DNA of 64,000 nucleotides from Sva-07 sp963774765 (GCA_963774765.1 CAVZGP010000020.1:62001-126000); one strand, 5' to 3'. Shown: positions 27,216-36,910, counted from the first letter of the stretch. Numbers and translations: made by a program. Notes: generated by a model not told the origin, from the sequence alone.

Positions 27216-28016
27216 TCAGCGATCAGATGGTGGACCTTCGAGTTGCACGTACCGACCGATGTCGACGAATCCCATCGCACGGTACACAGGAGCGCCCAGC
27301 TCCGAGGCCTGGAGGATCGCGTGGTCGCAACCTCGGCGCGCGCCCTCACTGATGGCGGCCCAGGTCACCGCGGCGCCATAGCCGCGTCGCCGATGTTCGG
27401 CGGGGGTCGCGACCATGTAGATGCCCGCAGTGGTTCCGGTGACACACACCTCCGCGACAGAAACAGGTTCACCGGCGACCGTCCCGAGCACCGCCCCGAT
27501 CCCCGGATCGGCGAATGTCGCCTCCGAGAAGAGTCTGGTGGTGAAGTCGATCGGCATCTCGAACGCTTGAGCGGACAATTCGCGGAAGATGGCGATACCG
27601 GCTGGAGTGTTGATCACCTCGATCTCGAGTTCGGCGGGCGGCTCCGGCGATGGACCGATCGACGCCAGCGCCATCGCGGGTGGACCACCTGCATCGGTGA
27701 GCCCCGCCCTCCGTCCGGCGGCGAGCAGTTCGTCGTCGACGCCCTCGCGTACCCAGAGGAGCCACGGCACCCGCTGCTCGGCCATGAACGCGATCGCATC
27801 GCGGACAACGGCGTCCGGATCACGCACCGGCCCGGTTGCATAGGCGCAGTTGAAGAACGCCGCTTCGAGGCCCGTCGCGACAAGTACCACCGAGTCGGCC
27901 CTGCCCGTGGCGACACCCATCGCTCGTGCCAGCATCGTCCAGGTCCGAGCCATGTTGGCGTCGGCCAGTCGCCCGAGTTCCTCGGCGTTGTCCACCACGT
28001 GCCCCGATCGCTCCAC
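27216..28016 (-). CDS. GNAT family N-acetyltransferase
   Basis: 266 aa from GTG 28016. The C-terminal half carries the GNAT core: GIYMVATPAEHRRRGYGAAVTWAAI (beta4 and the acetyl-CoA pyrophosphate loop RRRGYG) and ASELGAPVYRAMGF near the end. The N-terminal ~120 residues look like a second, degenerate GNAT repeat. Substrate not predictable. The gene reads leftward toward tRNA-Lys with about 150 bp of featureless sequence between. Confidence 0.85.
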   Translation of the reverse strand: MERSGHVVDNAEELGRLADANMARTWTMLARAMGVATGRADSVVLVATGLEAAFFNCAYATGPVRDPDAVVRDAIAFMAEQRVPWLLWVREGVDDELLAAGRRAGLTDAGGPPAMALASIGPSPEPPAELEIEVINTPAGIAIFRELSAQAFEMPIDFTTRLFSEATFADPGIGAVLGTVAGEPVSVAEVCVTGTTAGIYMVATPAEHRRRGYGAAVTWAAISEGARRGCDHAILQASELGAPVYRAMGFVDIGRYVQLEGPPSDR

Positions 28017-28126
28017 ACTCGCAACCGCGAGTCAAACACAGACGGTCAGCTTGCGCCAGAGGTCAGGATGAGTTTTCGGACGGCGCTCCAACCAGGGTGC
28101 TCAGCCGACCGATGCGGCGCGATGCC

Positions 28127-28966
28127 TCACGATTCACCCAAGCTGGGGCGACCGTCAGCGTGCAGGCCGTCGACCCTCGCCAGCACGTCCTGGGAGTCGT
28201 TGTGCGAGTGGGTGAATCCGAGTTCGCGTTCACGTCGCACGGTCTCGATCGAGCGATACGCGTTGATGTACGCCCGCCGCCAGCTCGACGCTGTCGTGTT
28301 GCCGCCCGAGCCGTGCAAGACACCCTCGTTGTGCACGGTGATGTCGCCACGACGGATCGGAACCGGCAGGAGATGATCGTCGGGCCGTAGATCGGTGACC
28401 AGCGTGTGTTGTTCTTCGCGGCTCGCCCCGGCCGGCCGGTGGGGCCGCACGGGTTCGCCATGGCTGCCCGGCAGGAACTGCATGCACCCGTTCTCGATCG
28501 TCGAGTCGTCCATCGCGAGCCAGCACGTGGCCGTCCGGCGGTCGTCGGTGTTGATCCAGTACGCCTGGTCCTGGTGCCACGCGAACACGGCGTCGGTGCG
28601 TCCCGGCTGCTTGGCGAGCAACTGGTCGAAGTCGAGGGTCATCCCCTCGCCGCACAGCTGCTCGGCGATCGAGTGCCCGACGCGCTCGAACGTGTTGCCT
28701 TGCCACTCGGCGAAGTACACGCGCGGCAGCATCACGTTGAAGATCGCGTACGTCGTCGGATCGGTGCCGAACTCGCCGGTGACCATGTCGTAGAGGTCAC
28801 GGCCCTCGACGCTGATCTCGCCGCGCATGAATGCGTCGTACACCGGATCGAGCGCGGCCAGCTCGTCGTCGCTCAGCACGCCCGGAAGGTGCACGAAGCC
28901 GTCGCGTTCGAATCGTTCCCGTTCGTCATCGGTGATGATGTACCGATCGCCAGCTCGCGTTCCCAT
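28127..28966 (-). CDS. phytanoyl-CoA dioxygenase (PhyH) family protein
   Basis: 279 aa Fe(II)/2-oxoglutarate-dependent oxygenase of the PhyH/EctD group. The facial triad is visible: HxD in WHQDQAYW, the distal His in VHNEGVLHGSGGN, and a 2-oxoglutarate-binding Arg in the following WRRAYI. N-terminal FERDGFVHLPGVLSDDE is the usual family opening. Likely hydroxylates a small molecule or acyl-CoA. Divergent from the receiver/reductase gene at 29079. Confidence 0.9.
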   Translation of the reverse strand: MGTRAGDRYIITDDERERFERDGFVHLPGVLSDDELAALDPVYDAFMRGEISVEGRDLYDMVTGEFGTDPTTYAIFNVMLPRVYFAEWQGNTFERVGHSIAEQLCGEGMTLDFDQLLAKQPGRTDAVFAWHQDQAYWINTDDRRTATCWLAMDDSTIENGCMQFLPGSHGEPVRPHRPAGASREEQHTLVTDLRPDDHLLPVPIRRGDITVHNEGVLHGSGGNTTASSWRRAYINAYRSIETVRRERELGFTHSHNDSQDVLARVDGLHADGRPSLGES

Positions 28967-29078
28967 GAGCGCGAGCGTATGCGAGCGTCGCGGTCGGCCA
29001 GCGCTTGATCCGCTGCACCTTCGTCTGGCAGACGAGGGCTAGCATCCGGGCGCGCCTTGATTCGGACGGGGGAGAACG

Positions 29079-30740
29079 ATGGCCAAACCGATCATCCTGA
29101 CGGTCGACGACGACGCGTCGGTTTCCCAGGCAATCACTCGCGACCTGCGGACCAGGTATGCCGACCGCTACCGCATCGTTCGAGCGACCTCAGGGGCAGA
29201 CGCACTCGAATCGCTCGAGGAGCTCGCCCGCCGCGACCTCGATGTCGCGCTCATCGTCTCCGATCACCGCATGCCCGGGATGACGGGCATCGAGTTGCTC
29301 GAACGGTCACAACCGATCACACCCGGCGCCAAGCGGGTCCTGCTCACGGCGTATGCCGACACCGACGTCGCCATCAAGGCGATCAACGACATCGGGCTCG
29401 ACCACTACCTGCTGAAGCCCTGGTCTCCTCCCGACGAGCGGTTGTATCCGGTCCTCGACGATCTCCTGGCCGAATGGGAGCGGGCCAACGAACACCGCTT
29501 CGACGGCGTGCGCGTGGTGGGCAATCGGTGGTCGGAACGCAGCTACGACACGCGCATGTTCCTCGCCCGCAACCACGTCCACTACCAATGGTTGGAGCTG
29601 GAGCGGGATCCGGAAGCCGAACGACTCCACACGTTGTTCGAATCGACCGCCGAAGAACTCCCACTTGTTCTCCTGCCAGATGGCACCGTCGTGCGCGGTG
29701 CGAGCACGTCGGAGCTCGCGGCAGCACTCGGCCTGCACACGAGTACGGAGTCGAAGCTCTACGACGTCGTCGTCGTCGGCGCCGGCCCGGCAGGCCTCGC
29801 AGCGGCCGTCTACGCGGCGTCCGAAGGCCTGAGCGTCGCGATCATCGAACGCGACGCTCCGGGAGGCCAGGCAGGCCAGAGCGCCCGGATCGAGAACTAC
29901 CTGGGGTTCCCCAACGGTCTCAGCGGATCGGATCTGTCGCACCGCGCAACCACCCAGGCTCAACGTCTCGGAGCAGAGATGGTGTTGGCACGCACGGTCG
30001 ACGGACTCGAGCAGCGGGGCTGCATCCATGCGGTGCGCTTCGATGACGGCACCGAGGTCGAAGCGCGAGCCGTCATCGTTGCAACTGGCGTCTCGTACCG
30101 TCTGCTGGCGGCCGCTGGGCTGGCCGACTTCACCGGGAGAGGCGTCTTCTACGGTGCGGCAGCAAACGATGCACGTTCGACCGAGGGCGATGACGTGTAC
30201 ATCGTCGGTGCGGCCAACTCTGCCGGTCAGGCGGCGTTGCACATCGCGCAGTACGCCCGACGCGTCGTCATGGTGGTTCGCGGGACGTCGCTGCAAGCGT
30301 CGATGTCGCACTATCTGGTCGAGCGAGTGGAAGCGAGCCCCAACATCGACGTCCGACTCCAGTCCGAGGTCGCCGGCGGAGGCGGCACCGACCACCTCGA
30401 ATGGCTCACCCTCGTCGATCGAACATCCGGCAACGAAGAGACCGTCGAGGCGAACTGGTTGTACGCATTCATCGGAGCACTCCCGCGCACCGACTGGCTC
30501 GGCGACCGGGTCGCGAGAGACGAACGCGGTTTCGTGCTCACCGGACCCGATGTCGCCGTCCTCGATGTCGACGGTCTGCGGTGGCCACTCGAACGCTCGC
30601 CGTTCCTCTTGGAGACCAGCGTTCCCGGAGTGTTCGCCGCGGGGGATGTCCGCCGCGCCTCGATGAAACGCGTCGCGTCCGCCGTCGGTGAGGGGTCGAG
30701 TTCGGTGAGCAACGTGCATCTGTACCTGGAGACCGTATGA
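29079..30740 (+). CDS. response-regulator receiver fused to thioredoxin-reductase-like FAD oxidoreductase
   Basis: 553 aa. Residues 5-130 form a receiver domain: acidic pocket Asp10-12, phospho-acceptor Asp62 in SDHRMPGMTG, Thr90 and Lys113 (LLKPW). Residues ~145-220 resemble a glutaredoxin/thioredoxin fold without cysteines. Residues 228-553 are a pyridine-nucleotide disulfide oxidoreductase fold with GAGPAG (234-239) and a C-terminal FAD motif GVFAAGDVR. The CxxC of thioredoxin reductases is absent (AANDARS in its place). A phosphorylation-controlled flavin redox output is the inference. Overlaps the kinase gene by ATGA. Confidence 0.88.
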   Translation: MAKPIILTVDDDASVSQAITRDLRTRYADRYRIVRATSGADALESLEELARRDLDVALIVSDHRMPGMTGIELLERSQPITPGAKRVLLTAYADTDVAIKAINDIGLDHYLLKPWSPPDERLYPVLDDLLAEWERANEHRFDGVRVVGNRWSERSYDTRMFLARNHVHYQWLELERDPEAERLHTLFESTAEELPLVLLPDGTVVRGASTSELAAALGLHTSTESKLYDVVVVGAGPAGLAAAVYAASEGLSVAIIERDAPGGQAGQSARIENYLGFPNGLSGSDLSHRATTQAQRLGAEMVLARTVDGLEQRGCIHAVRFDDGTEVEARAVIVATGVSYRLLAAAGLADFTGRGVFYGAAANDARSTEGDDVYIVGAANSAGQAALHIAQYARRVVMVVRGTSLQASMSHYLVERVEASPNIDVRLQSEVAGGGGTDHLEWLTLVDRTSGNEETVEANWLYAFIGALPRTDWLGDRVARDERGFVLTGPDVAVLDVDGLRWPLERSPFLLETSVPGVFAAGDVRRASMKRVASAVGEGSSSVSNVHLYLETV

Positions 30741-32128
30741 CGGTGCACGACGACCTCCGTCTGGTCACGCTCACCGACGCCTTGACCGATGAGCAGCTCG
30801 ACGACTTCGTGTCGATCGGTGTGACACGCGAATTCTTCACCGGGGAGGAGCTCTTCCACGAGGGTCGACCTGCGGACCACTTGTGGATCCTGCTCGACGG
30901 GGAGATCGAACTCACGCAGCAGCTCGGCCACGAGGCGATGGTCTTCGCCGTCATGACAGTGCCGGGACAGTGGGCGGGCGGTCACGCCGCCTGGGGGAAC
31001 CCCGACGACCACGCCATCTTCTTCGCCACCGGACACGCACGAACGTCGGGCCATTGTTTCGTCGTTCCCGCGCCGGCGCTCCGCCAGTTCGTCGAGCGAT
31101 GGCTGCCGCTCGGTCGGCACCTCCTCGACGCGGCCCATCAGACGGTCCGACGCGTCGACGCCACGGCGCGCCAACACGAGTCGCTGGTGGCGCTCGGGAA
31201 GCTCGCCGCAGGTCTCGCACACGAGATCAACAATCCAGCCTCGGCGTCACTGCGTACGGTGGAGTCGCTGCGAAACACGAGCGACTACATGCTGCAGTCC
31301 CTCGTCGCGCTCGCCCGACACGGCATCGGCGCAGACGCCTTCCTCGGGCTCGACCAGGTTCGCGCTGAGTTCCAGCAGCGCCCGCTTGCGATCGCCAGCG
31401 CGCTCGAGACGGCCGATCGCGAGGAGGTCATCGGCGAGTGGATGGACGAACGGGGAATCGAGTTCGCGTGGCAGATGGCGCCACTGCTCGCCACCAGGAA
31501 CGTGGACGAGACCTGGTTCGAAACCGTCGGGGCGATCGTCGGCGCCGATGCCCTGGGCGCCGCACTGCAGTGGATCTCGAGCACCGTCGGCGTCGCTGGC
31601 CTGCTCACGGAGCTGACGGAAACGACCGACCGGATCTCCCACCTCGTCCAGGATGTCAAGACGTACTCACAGATGGATCGCGCGTCGCTGCAACGCGTCG
31701 ACCTCGTCCAAGGCATCGAGAGCACGCTCACGATGCTCGGGCCGAAGCTGTCGGGCATCGAGGTGGTCCGTTCGTATGGCGACATTCCCGAGGTCGAGGT
31801 CTACGCCGCCGAACTGAACCAGGTCTGGACCAACCTGATCGACAACGCACTCGACGCCATGGCCGGGGACGGAACGCTGAGACTCGCCACATCGGTCGAG
31901 GGCGACACGGTTGTCGTCGCAATCTCCGACAGCGGCCCGGGGATCGATCCGACGATCCACGCTCGAGTGTTCGAGCCGTTCTTCACCACCAAAGACGTCG
32001 GCAGTGGCACCGGGCTCGGGCTCGACATCACGCGCCGCATCGTGGTCGATCGCCACGGTGGGGCGATCCGGTTCGACTCGGTGCCCGGGTCGACGACGGC
32101 GATCGTTCATCTCCCGGTCCGGCACTGA
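30737..32128 (+). CDS. sensor histidine kinase with N-terminal cyclic-nucleotide-binding-like domain
   Basis: 463 aa. Residues 20-120 form a Crp-type cNMP-binding barrel (FFTGEELFHEGRPADHLWIL). The DHp helix carries the phosphorylated His162 in GLAHEINNPASA, and the HATPase domain has the N box NLIDNALDAM, G1 DSGPGI and G2 GTGLGLDITRR. No membrane helix, so the kinase is cytosolic. It is translationally coupled to the receiver-reductase fusion and should be its cognate phosphodonor. Known ATP-binding residues all look intact. Confidence 0.92.
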   Translation: MTVHDDLRLVTLTDALTDEQLDDFVSIGVTREFFTGEELFHEGRPADHLWILLDGEIELTQQLGHEAMVFAVMTVPGQWAGGHAAWGNPDDHAIFFATGHARTSGHCFVVPAPALRQFVERWLPLGRHLLDAAHQTVRRVDATARQHESLVALGKLAAGLAHEINNPASASLRTVESLRNTSDYMLQSLVALARHGIGADAFLGLDQVRAEFQQRPLAIASALETADREEVIGEWMDERGIEFAWQMAPLLATRNVDETWFETVGAIVGADALGAALQWISSTVGVAGLLTELTETTDRISHLVQDVKTYSQMDRASLQRVDLVQGIESTLTMLGPKLSGIEVVRSYGDIPEVEVYAAELNQVWTNLIDNALDAMAGDGTLRLATSVEGDTVVVAISDSGPGIDPTIHARVFEPFFTTKDVGSGTGLGLDITRRIVVDRHGGAIRFDSVPGSTTAIVHLPVRH

Positions 32129-32217
32129 CCGACCGCGCCGCGAGCAGACCACAGGCTCGACCAGGAGCATCCTTGCCCAATACTCGCGCCGCGTCCCCCG
32201 AAGCGAGGAGTGTTGCA

Positions 32218-32496
32218 GTGGATTCGAATCCGGTCAGGTCGCCGCCGACGTCGGGCACTCGCGGCACCGTCGAGTGGATGCAGGAGCTGCCGACGGCCGC
32301 GCGAGCGAGTCGGATCGTCGCCGGACACCCCGAAGGGTTCCACGAGGGGTTCGCCGCGCGCCGCGCTGGCCGAACCCCCGACCCATTGGCGATGCACTTC
32401 CCGACCGCTCACGACGGGCTGATGGGCGTCGCGTTCGTCGGCGCCGCCATCCGCTCGAGCATCAGCGACGGCGCCTGGACGTCCGTCGACGGCTGA
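32218..32496 (+). pseudogene. C-terminal remnant of a Gfo/Idh/MocA family dehydrogenase
   Basis: 92 codons from GTG 32218, which has a good GAGGAG site 7 nt upstream. The peptide matches the end of Gfo/Idh/MocA sugar dehydrogenases: EWMQELPTAARASRI, AGHPEGFHEGFA, DPLAMHFPTAHDG and a final WTSVDG. The Rossmann NAD-binding domain and catalytic Lys are missing, and about a dozen residues seem lost between HEGFA and ARRAGRTPDP. It is a deletion remnant that may still be translated. The flanks (32129-32217) show no N-terminal half. Confidence 0.7.
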
Positions 32497-32557
32497 GGCC
32501 GTGCGCGCGACCAGCCGGTTCCATCAGTCGAAGCTTGGCTGCGTAGCCTGCGCTCCC

Positions 32558-32962
32558 ATGACGGACGGTGACGGAGCATTCGGCGGGTTCCCGTTGCAGC
32601 GGTTTCTCGGCATGGAACTCACCGGCGACGAGCCGGGCATCGGCCACGCTCATGTCGACGTCGGACCCGAACACCTCAACCCGAACGGCGTCGTCCACGG
32701 TGCAGTGCTGTTCGCGCTGGTCGACACCGCGATGGGCAAGTCGACGATGAGCGTGATCGACGAACCCGACAGGTACTGCGCCAGCATCGAGGTGTCGCTG
32801 CGGTTCATCCGCCCCGCGGTCGCCGGCCGGATCACCGCCACATCAACAGTGGTGAAGCGCGGGCGCAGCATCGTCCACCTCGACGGCCGGGTCGTCGGCG
32901 ACGACCAACGCCTCATCGCAACAGCGGCCGGCACGTTCGCGATCCTGGGCGGCCAGCAGTGA
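32558..32962 (+). CDS. PaaI family thioesterase
   Basis: 134 aa hotdog-fold protein from ATG 32558. Motifs: HLNPNGVVHGAVLFALVDTAMG (catalytic helix and HGG-like turn) and ASIEVSLRFIRPAVAGRITA, typical of PaaI/YdiI acyl-CoA thioesterases; the acidic catalytic residue is the Asp of LVDTAMG. It hydrolyses aryl- or acyl-CoA. The stop overlaps the GTG of the next gene by 4 nt. Confidence 0.9.
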   Translation: MTDGDGAFGGFPLQRFLGMELTGDEPGIGHAHVDVGPEHLNPNGVVHGAVLFALVDTAMGKSTMSVIDEPDRYCASIEVSLRFIRPAVAGRITATSTVVKRGRSIVHLDGRVVGDDQRLIATAAGTFAILGGQQ

Positions 32963-34348
32963 GCGCCAACGCCCACCGAGTCCGGTCACCGGCGGACTTC
33001 CTGCGCCTGGCGGTGGCCGCCGTCGCGCTCATCGTCGTCCTGCTCGTCGAATGGCTCTTCGGCGACACGCTCGTCGCCTTCGCGTCCGACCTCTTCCGGG
33101 GGCTCGACGCCCTCCCGGACTGGATCCTCACCGCCATCGTGGCGGTCAGCCGCATCCTCACCGTCGTGGTGCTGGTCGGCGGGCTTGCGTGGACGGCCAT
33201 CCGGCAGCCGGCGGCAATCATCGACATGGCGCTGGGTGGGGCGATCGCCGCGGCACTCGTGGCGCTGCTCTCTCGAGCTCGTCGACGACAGCATCGGCTC
33301 GGCGGTTGCGGTCCCAGACAGCAACCTCGGCGCGCTCACCTCGGGATGGTTTCCGACCGCCATCGGCATCGGGGCACTCGCCGCCGCACTCACCGCCGGG
33401 GCGCCGTGGTTGAGTCGACGGTGGCGACAGGCCGGATGGATCGCCGTGCTCGGCCTCGTCGTCACCCGGACGCTCACGTCGGACATGTCGTTCGGCTCGC
33501 TCCTGGCCATCGTGGTCGGCTGGTTCGCCGGCGCGGCAGCGCTCGTCGCCCTCGGCGCACCAGCTCGGCGGGCCGACGGTGCGTCGATCTCGGCCGGACT
33601 CGCCCGCGTGGGCATCCCGGTCGGATCGATCGAACCGGCGAGCGTCGACGCCCGCGGCTCGACCCCGTACTTCGCGACCACCCCCGACGGCGGTCGGCTC
33701 TTCGTGAAGGTGCTCGGACGTGACGAGCGCAGCGCCGACCTCCTGTTCCGCGTGTACCGACGCCTGCAGCGTCGCGACCTCGGCGACGAGCGCGCCTTCT
33801 CGTCGCTGCGTCGGGCGATCGAACACGAAGCGCTCCTCGCGCTCGCAGCGCGCGACCTCGGAATCCGTACGCCGCGCTTGCGCACGGTTGCGGCGGCCGA
33901 GCCGAACTCGTTCGTGCTCGTCTACGACGCCGTCGCCGGTAGGTCGCTCGACCAGCTCGATCCCGAGGAGGTGACCGACGACATCCTGCTGTCGATCTGG
34001 CAGGCGATCGCCGATCTGCGCCGGCACGGCATTGCTCACCGCGACCTTCGCCTCGCGAACGTCTTCCTCGGCGCCGACGGTGCGGTGTGGATCATCGACT
34101 TCGGTTTCAGCGAACTCGCCGCGTCCGACCTCCTGCTCGCCAACGACGTCGTCGAACTCGCGGCCTCGTCGAGCGCGTACGTCGGCGCGGAACGCGCCAT
34201 TGCGCCCGCGTTGGCCACCGTCGACGGCGACACGCTGGCTCGAGCCGCCGCACGGATGCAGCCGTGGGCATTGAGTGGCGCCACCCGCACGGCCATGAAG
34301 GAGCAACCTGGTCTGCTCGACGATCTCCGACGGGGGATCACGCCATGA
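32959..34348 (+). pseudogene. membrane protein with kinase-like domain, single-base frameshift
   Basis: GTG 32959 starts an N-terminal membrane region; the frame breaks at about 33262-33274, and the second frame continues with more helices and a cytosolic kinase-like domain. Removing one base gives a 462-aa protein. The kinase part has a P-loop Lys in RLFVKVLG, catalytic loop HRDLRLANVF and DFG (WIIDFGFSEL), close to RIO/ABC1 or lipopolysaccharide-kinase folds. In related actinobacteria this architecture is often joined to an LPG-synthase-type flippase domain, absent here. Possibly an assembly insertion. Coupled by ATGA to PAP2. Confidence 0.75.
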
Positions 34349-34944
34349 ACCTGTGGTGGCTCAGCGTGTCCGGTGTCGGCCTCGTGATTCTCGCGATCTC
34401 GGCGAACGAAGCGCGACGACCGGCGATCAGCCCGGCCGAGTCCCGGGTGTTCCATGCCGTCAACGGGCTCCCGAACGGCCTGTACTGGCCGCTGTGGCTC
34501 CCGATGCAACTCGGCAATCTCGTCGTCGGGACGCTCGTGGGCCTGGCCGTGGCGTGGGCGTTCGGCGACTGGTGGGTGGCGGTGGGCGTCGTGGTGGCCA
34601 CGGTCAGCAAGCTCGGCACCGAGAAGCTGATCCGACGAGAGATGGCCGACTACCTCGCGATTCGTCAACGTCCCGGCACCAGTCAGGTCGACGCGATCCT
34701 GCGCGGCGCCGATGTGCCGAGCGTCGGCGCCAGCTTCCCGTCGGGCCACGTGATCCTCGTCGCGGCGATCGCCACCGTGGTGACGCCGGCGCTGCCCGTC
34801 GGCTGGTGGTGGGCACCGCTCGTGTTGGCGTTGCTCGTGATGTTCGGACGGGTCTTCGTCGGGGCACACAATCCGCTGGATGTCACCGCCGGGCTCGGCA
34901 CCGGTCTGGTGGTCGGCGGCATCGTGGCGGTCTTCGTCCGCTGA
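34345..34944 (+). CDS. PAP2 superfamily phosphatase
   Basis: 199 aa with about five membrane helices. The three-part phosphatase signature is present: a Lys/Arg-rich first motif KLGTEKLIRRE, the central PSGH, and GRVFVGAHNPLDVTAG with the catalytic His. It dephosphorylates lipid phosphates such as undecaprenyl- or phosphatidyl-phosphates at the membrane. Overlaps the kinase-like gene by ATGA, suggesting a shared role in lipid or envelope metabolism. Confidence 0.88.
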   Translation: MNLWWLSVSGVGLVILAISANEARRPAISPAESRVFHAVNGLPNGLYWPLWLPMQLGNLVVGTLVGLAVAWAFGDWWVAVGVVVATVSKLGTEKLIRREMADYLAIRQRPGTSQVDAILRGADVPSVGASFPSGHVILVAAIATVVTPALPVGWWWAPLVLALLVMFGRVFVGAHNPLDVTAGLGTGLVVGGIVAVFVR

Positions 34945-34989
34945 ACCTGGCTGGGGGCACCGGTCCGGTCGGGTGCAAGATGAAGACGT

Positions 34990-36015
34990 ATGGACGAGTC
35001 GCCTCCTGGGGAACATGCGCCGAGCGCGTTGAAGCGGGCGAACGCGTGGGGTCGAGGGCAGGCGGAACTGGCGAAGGATCGGTTCGCGACGCTGCGCGAG
35101 CGCGTTGCGATCGTGGACGTCGTCGCGCGGGTATACGAACGCGACAAGGTGGCCGGCGGAACCCTGCTCGGCAGCGCACTTGCGTTGCGGCTCTTCCTGT
35201 TCTTCGTGCCGTTTGTCCTGCTGGTCGTCGGGCTCGCCGGCGTGTTGGGCGGCCCGACGGATGGCTCGGCGACCGCGAAGAGCGTCGGGCTCGGCGGGAC
35301 GCTGAAGAACTATGTCGACGATGCGTTCGCGCAGAGCGGCCGAACCCCGTGGATCGCGCTCGCCGTCGGACTGTCCGGCACGGCCACCACCGGGTGGTCC
35401 CTCACGAAGGCCATGGTGTTGTCGAGCGCCCTGTCGTGGCGGATGGGTGGCAAGCAACAGACCCCGATCCGTGCCCTCGGCATGATGGTGGGATTGGTCG
35501 TCAGCGTGTCGCTGTCGGCAGCGATCGTCAATCGGATCAACCAGGCGACCGGTGCCGCCGTCGCCTCGATGTCGCTGTTCGGCCTGGCGGCGATCTATGC
35601 CGTGTTCTGGTTGCTGCTGTTCCAGGCGCTCCCGCGGACCACGACCGACCCGGGTGCTTCGTTGCCGGGCGCTGCGGTCGTCGGCGCGGTGCTCGCACTC
35701 CTGCAGACGGTCACGCAGTTCTACCTGCCGCATCAGGTCAGCAGTTCCTCGGAGCTGTATGGACAACTCGGTGTGCTGGTCGCGTTCCTCGGCTGGTTCT
35801 TCTTCCTCGGACGGGCGATCGCGTTCGCCTGCGCGCTCAATGCTGTGATCTACGAACAGGTGGGCAGCTTGTCGACGGTGTTCTTCGCGTTGCCGGTGAT
35901 CCGTGTGATCCCCCGCAAGGTGCCTGCGATCGGCCGTTACTTCGCGCTCGACCACGTCGCCGACCGCGACGACGAAGAAGCGCTCGAGTCCGAGTTCACC
36001 GTGCCGGGTTCATAG
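34990..36015 (+). CDS. YihY/virulence factor BrkB family membrane protein
   Basis: 341 aa. After a soluble N-terminus (1-45), six membrane helices match the YihY/BrkB pattern (ALRLFLFFVPFVLLVVGLAG, then the TGWSLTKAM segment, and later GVLVAFLGWFFFLGRAIAFA). Formerly mis-annotated as RNase BN; the function is unknown, with proposed transport or envelope roles. It lies 45 bp after the PAP2 gene and probably belongs to the same transcript. Confidence 0.88.
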   Translation: MDESPPGEHAPSALKRANAWGRGQAELAKDRFATLRERVAIVDVVARVYERDKVAGGTLLGSALALRLFLFFVPFVLLVVGLAGVLGGPTDGSATAKSVGLGGTLKNYVDDAFAQSGRTPWIALAVGLSGTATTGWSLTKAMVLSSALSWRMGGKQQTPIRALGMMVGLVVSVSLSAAIVNRINQATGAAVASMSLFGLAAIYAVFWLLLFQALPRTTTDPGASLPGAAVVGAVLALLQTVTQFYLPHQVSSSSELYGQLGVLVAFLGWFFFLGRAIAFACALNAVIYEQVGSLSTVFFALPVIRVIPRKVPAIGRYFALDHVADRDDEEALESEFTVPGS

Positions 36016-36076
36016 CGGGCGTGCCGACCCGCGGTCCGGCGACGGCCCGGGTCGCGCGTCGTGACATGCTCGTGAC

Positions 36077-36910
36077 ATGGCTCGATCGATCGACACCGGC
36101 ACGAACGACCTGCTCGCCCACATCGACGGGCATCTCGGCGTGATCACGTTCAACCGGCCCGAGCGACGCAACGCGCTCTCGGACCCGATGTACGCCGGGT
36201 TCGATCGTGTCCTCCCGCTGATGGCCGCCGACGCCGACGTGCGGGTGCTCGTGGTCACCGGCGCCGGTGGTGCGTTCTGCGCGGGCGGCGACGTCAAGGG
36301 CATGAACGAGTCGCACCAGGGCCGGACCGCACACCCGGAAGGGGCCGACGTCGAGGCGCGGGTGGCGGGGTTGCAACGCCTGCAACGACAGGTGTCGTTG
36401 GCGCTCCACGAGTTCCCGGCGCCGGTCGTCGCCGTGCTGCCCGGTGCCGCGGCCGGCGCGGGGCTCTCGATCGCTCTCGCGGCGGATCTCCGCATCGCTG
36501 CCGAACGCGCCGTGCTCGTCACGGCGTTCGCGAACGTCGGGGCCTCCGGTGACTTCGGCGGTTCGTGGTTTCTCACCCATCTCGTCGGGAGTGCGAAGGC
36601 CAAGGAGCTGTACTTCACCTCGCCGAGGCTCTCCGCCCGCGAGGCGATGGGTCTCGGCATCGTCAACGCGGTTCTCGGCGACGACGGGTTCGAGGAGGCC
36701 GCGCTCGATTGGTGTCGCACGCTCGCCAACGGCGCGCCGATCGCCTTGCGATTGATGAAGCAGAACCTGAACCGCGCGCTCACCACCGATCTCGCAACTG
36801 CGCTCGACGCCGAGGCACCGAACATGGTCGAGACGATGTCGACCGCCGATCACCGCGAGGCCGCGGCGGCGTTCGTCGAGAAGCGCCGCCCGGTCTTCGG
36901 CGGCAGCTGA
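36077..36910 (+). CDS. enoyl-CoA hydratase/isomerase family protein
   Basis: 277 aa crotonase-superfamily protein. NRPERRNALSDPMYAGF, oxyanion-hole segment FCAGGDVKGM near residue 73, and VLPGAAAGAGLSIALAADLRIAAE are the family motifs. It lacks a clear pair of catalytic Glu residues, so hydratase versus isomerase activity is open. A paralogue is at 24473. Only a short gap separates it from the convergent GerW-like gene. Confidence 0.88.
   Translation: MARSIDTGTNDLLAHIDGHLGVITFNRPERRNALSDPMYAGFDRVLPLMAADADVRVLVVTGAGGAFCAGGDVKGMNESHQGRTAHPEGADVEARVAGLQRLQRQVSLALHEFPAPVVAVLPGAAAGAGLSIALAADLRIAAERAVLVTAFANVGASGDFGGSWFLTHLVGSAKAKELYFTSPRLSAREAMGLGIVNAVLGDDGFEEAALDWCRTLANGAPIALRLMKQNLNRALTTDLATALDAEAPNMVETMSTADHREAAAAFVEKRRPVFGGS

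Noticed and set aside
34036..35955. 639-aa minus-strand open frame over PAP2 and yihY
   Set aside because: Spans two convincing plus-strand genes and has low-complexity His/Arg/Asp composition.
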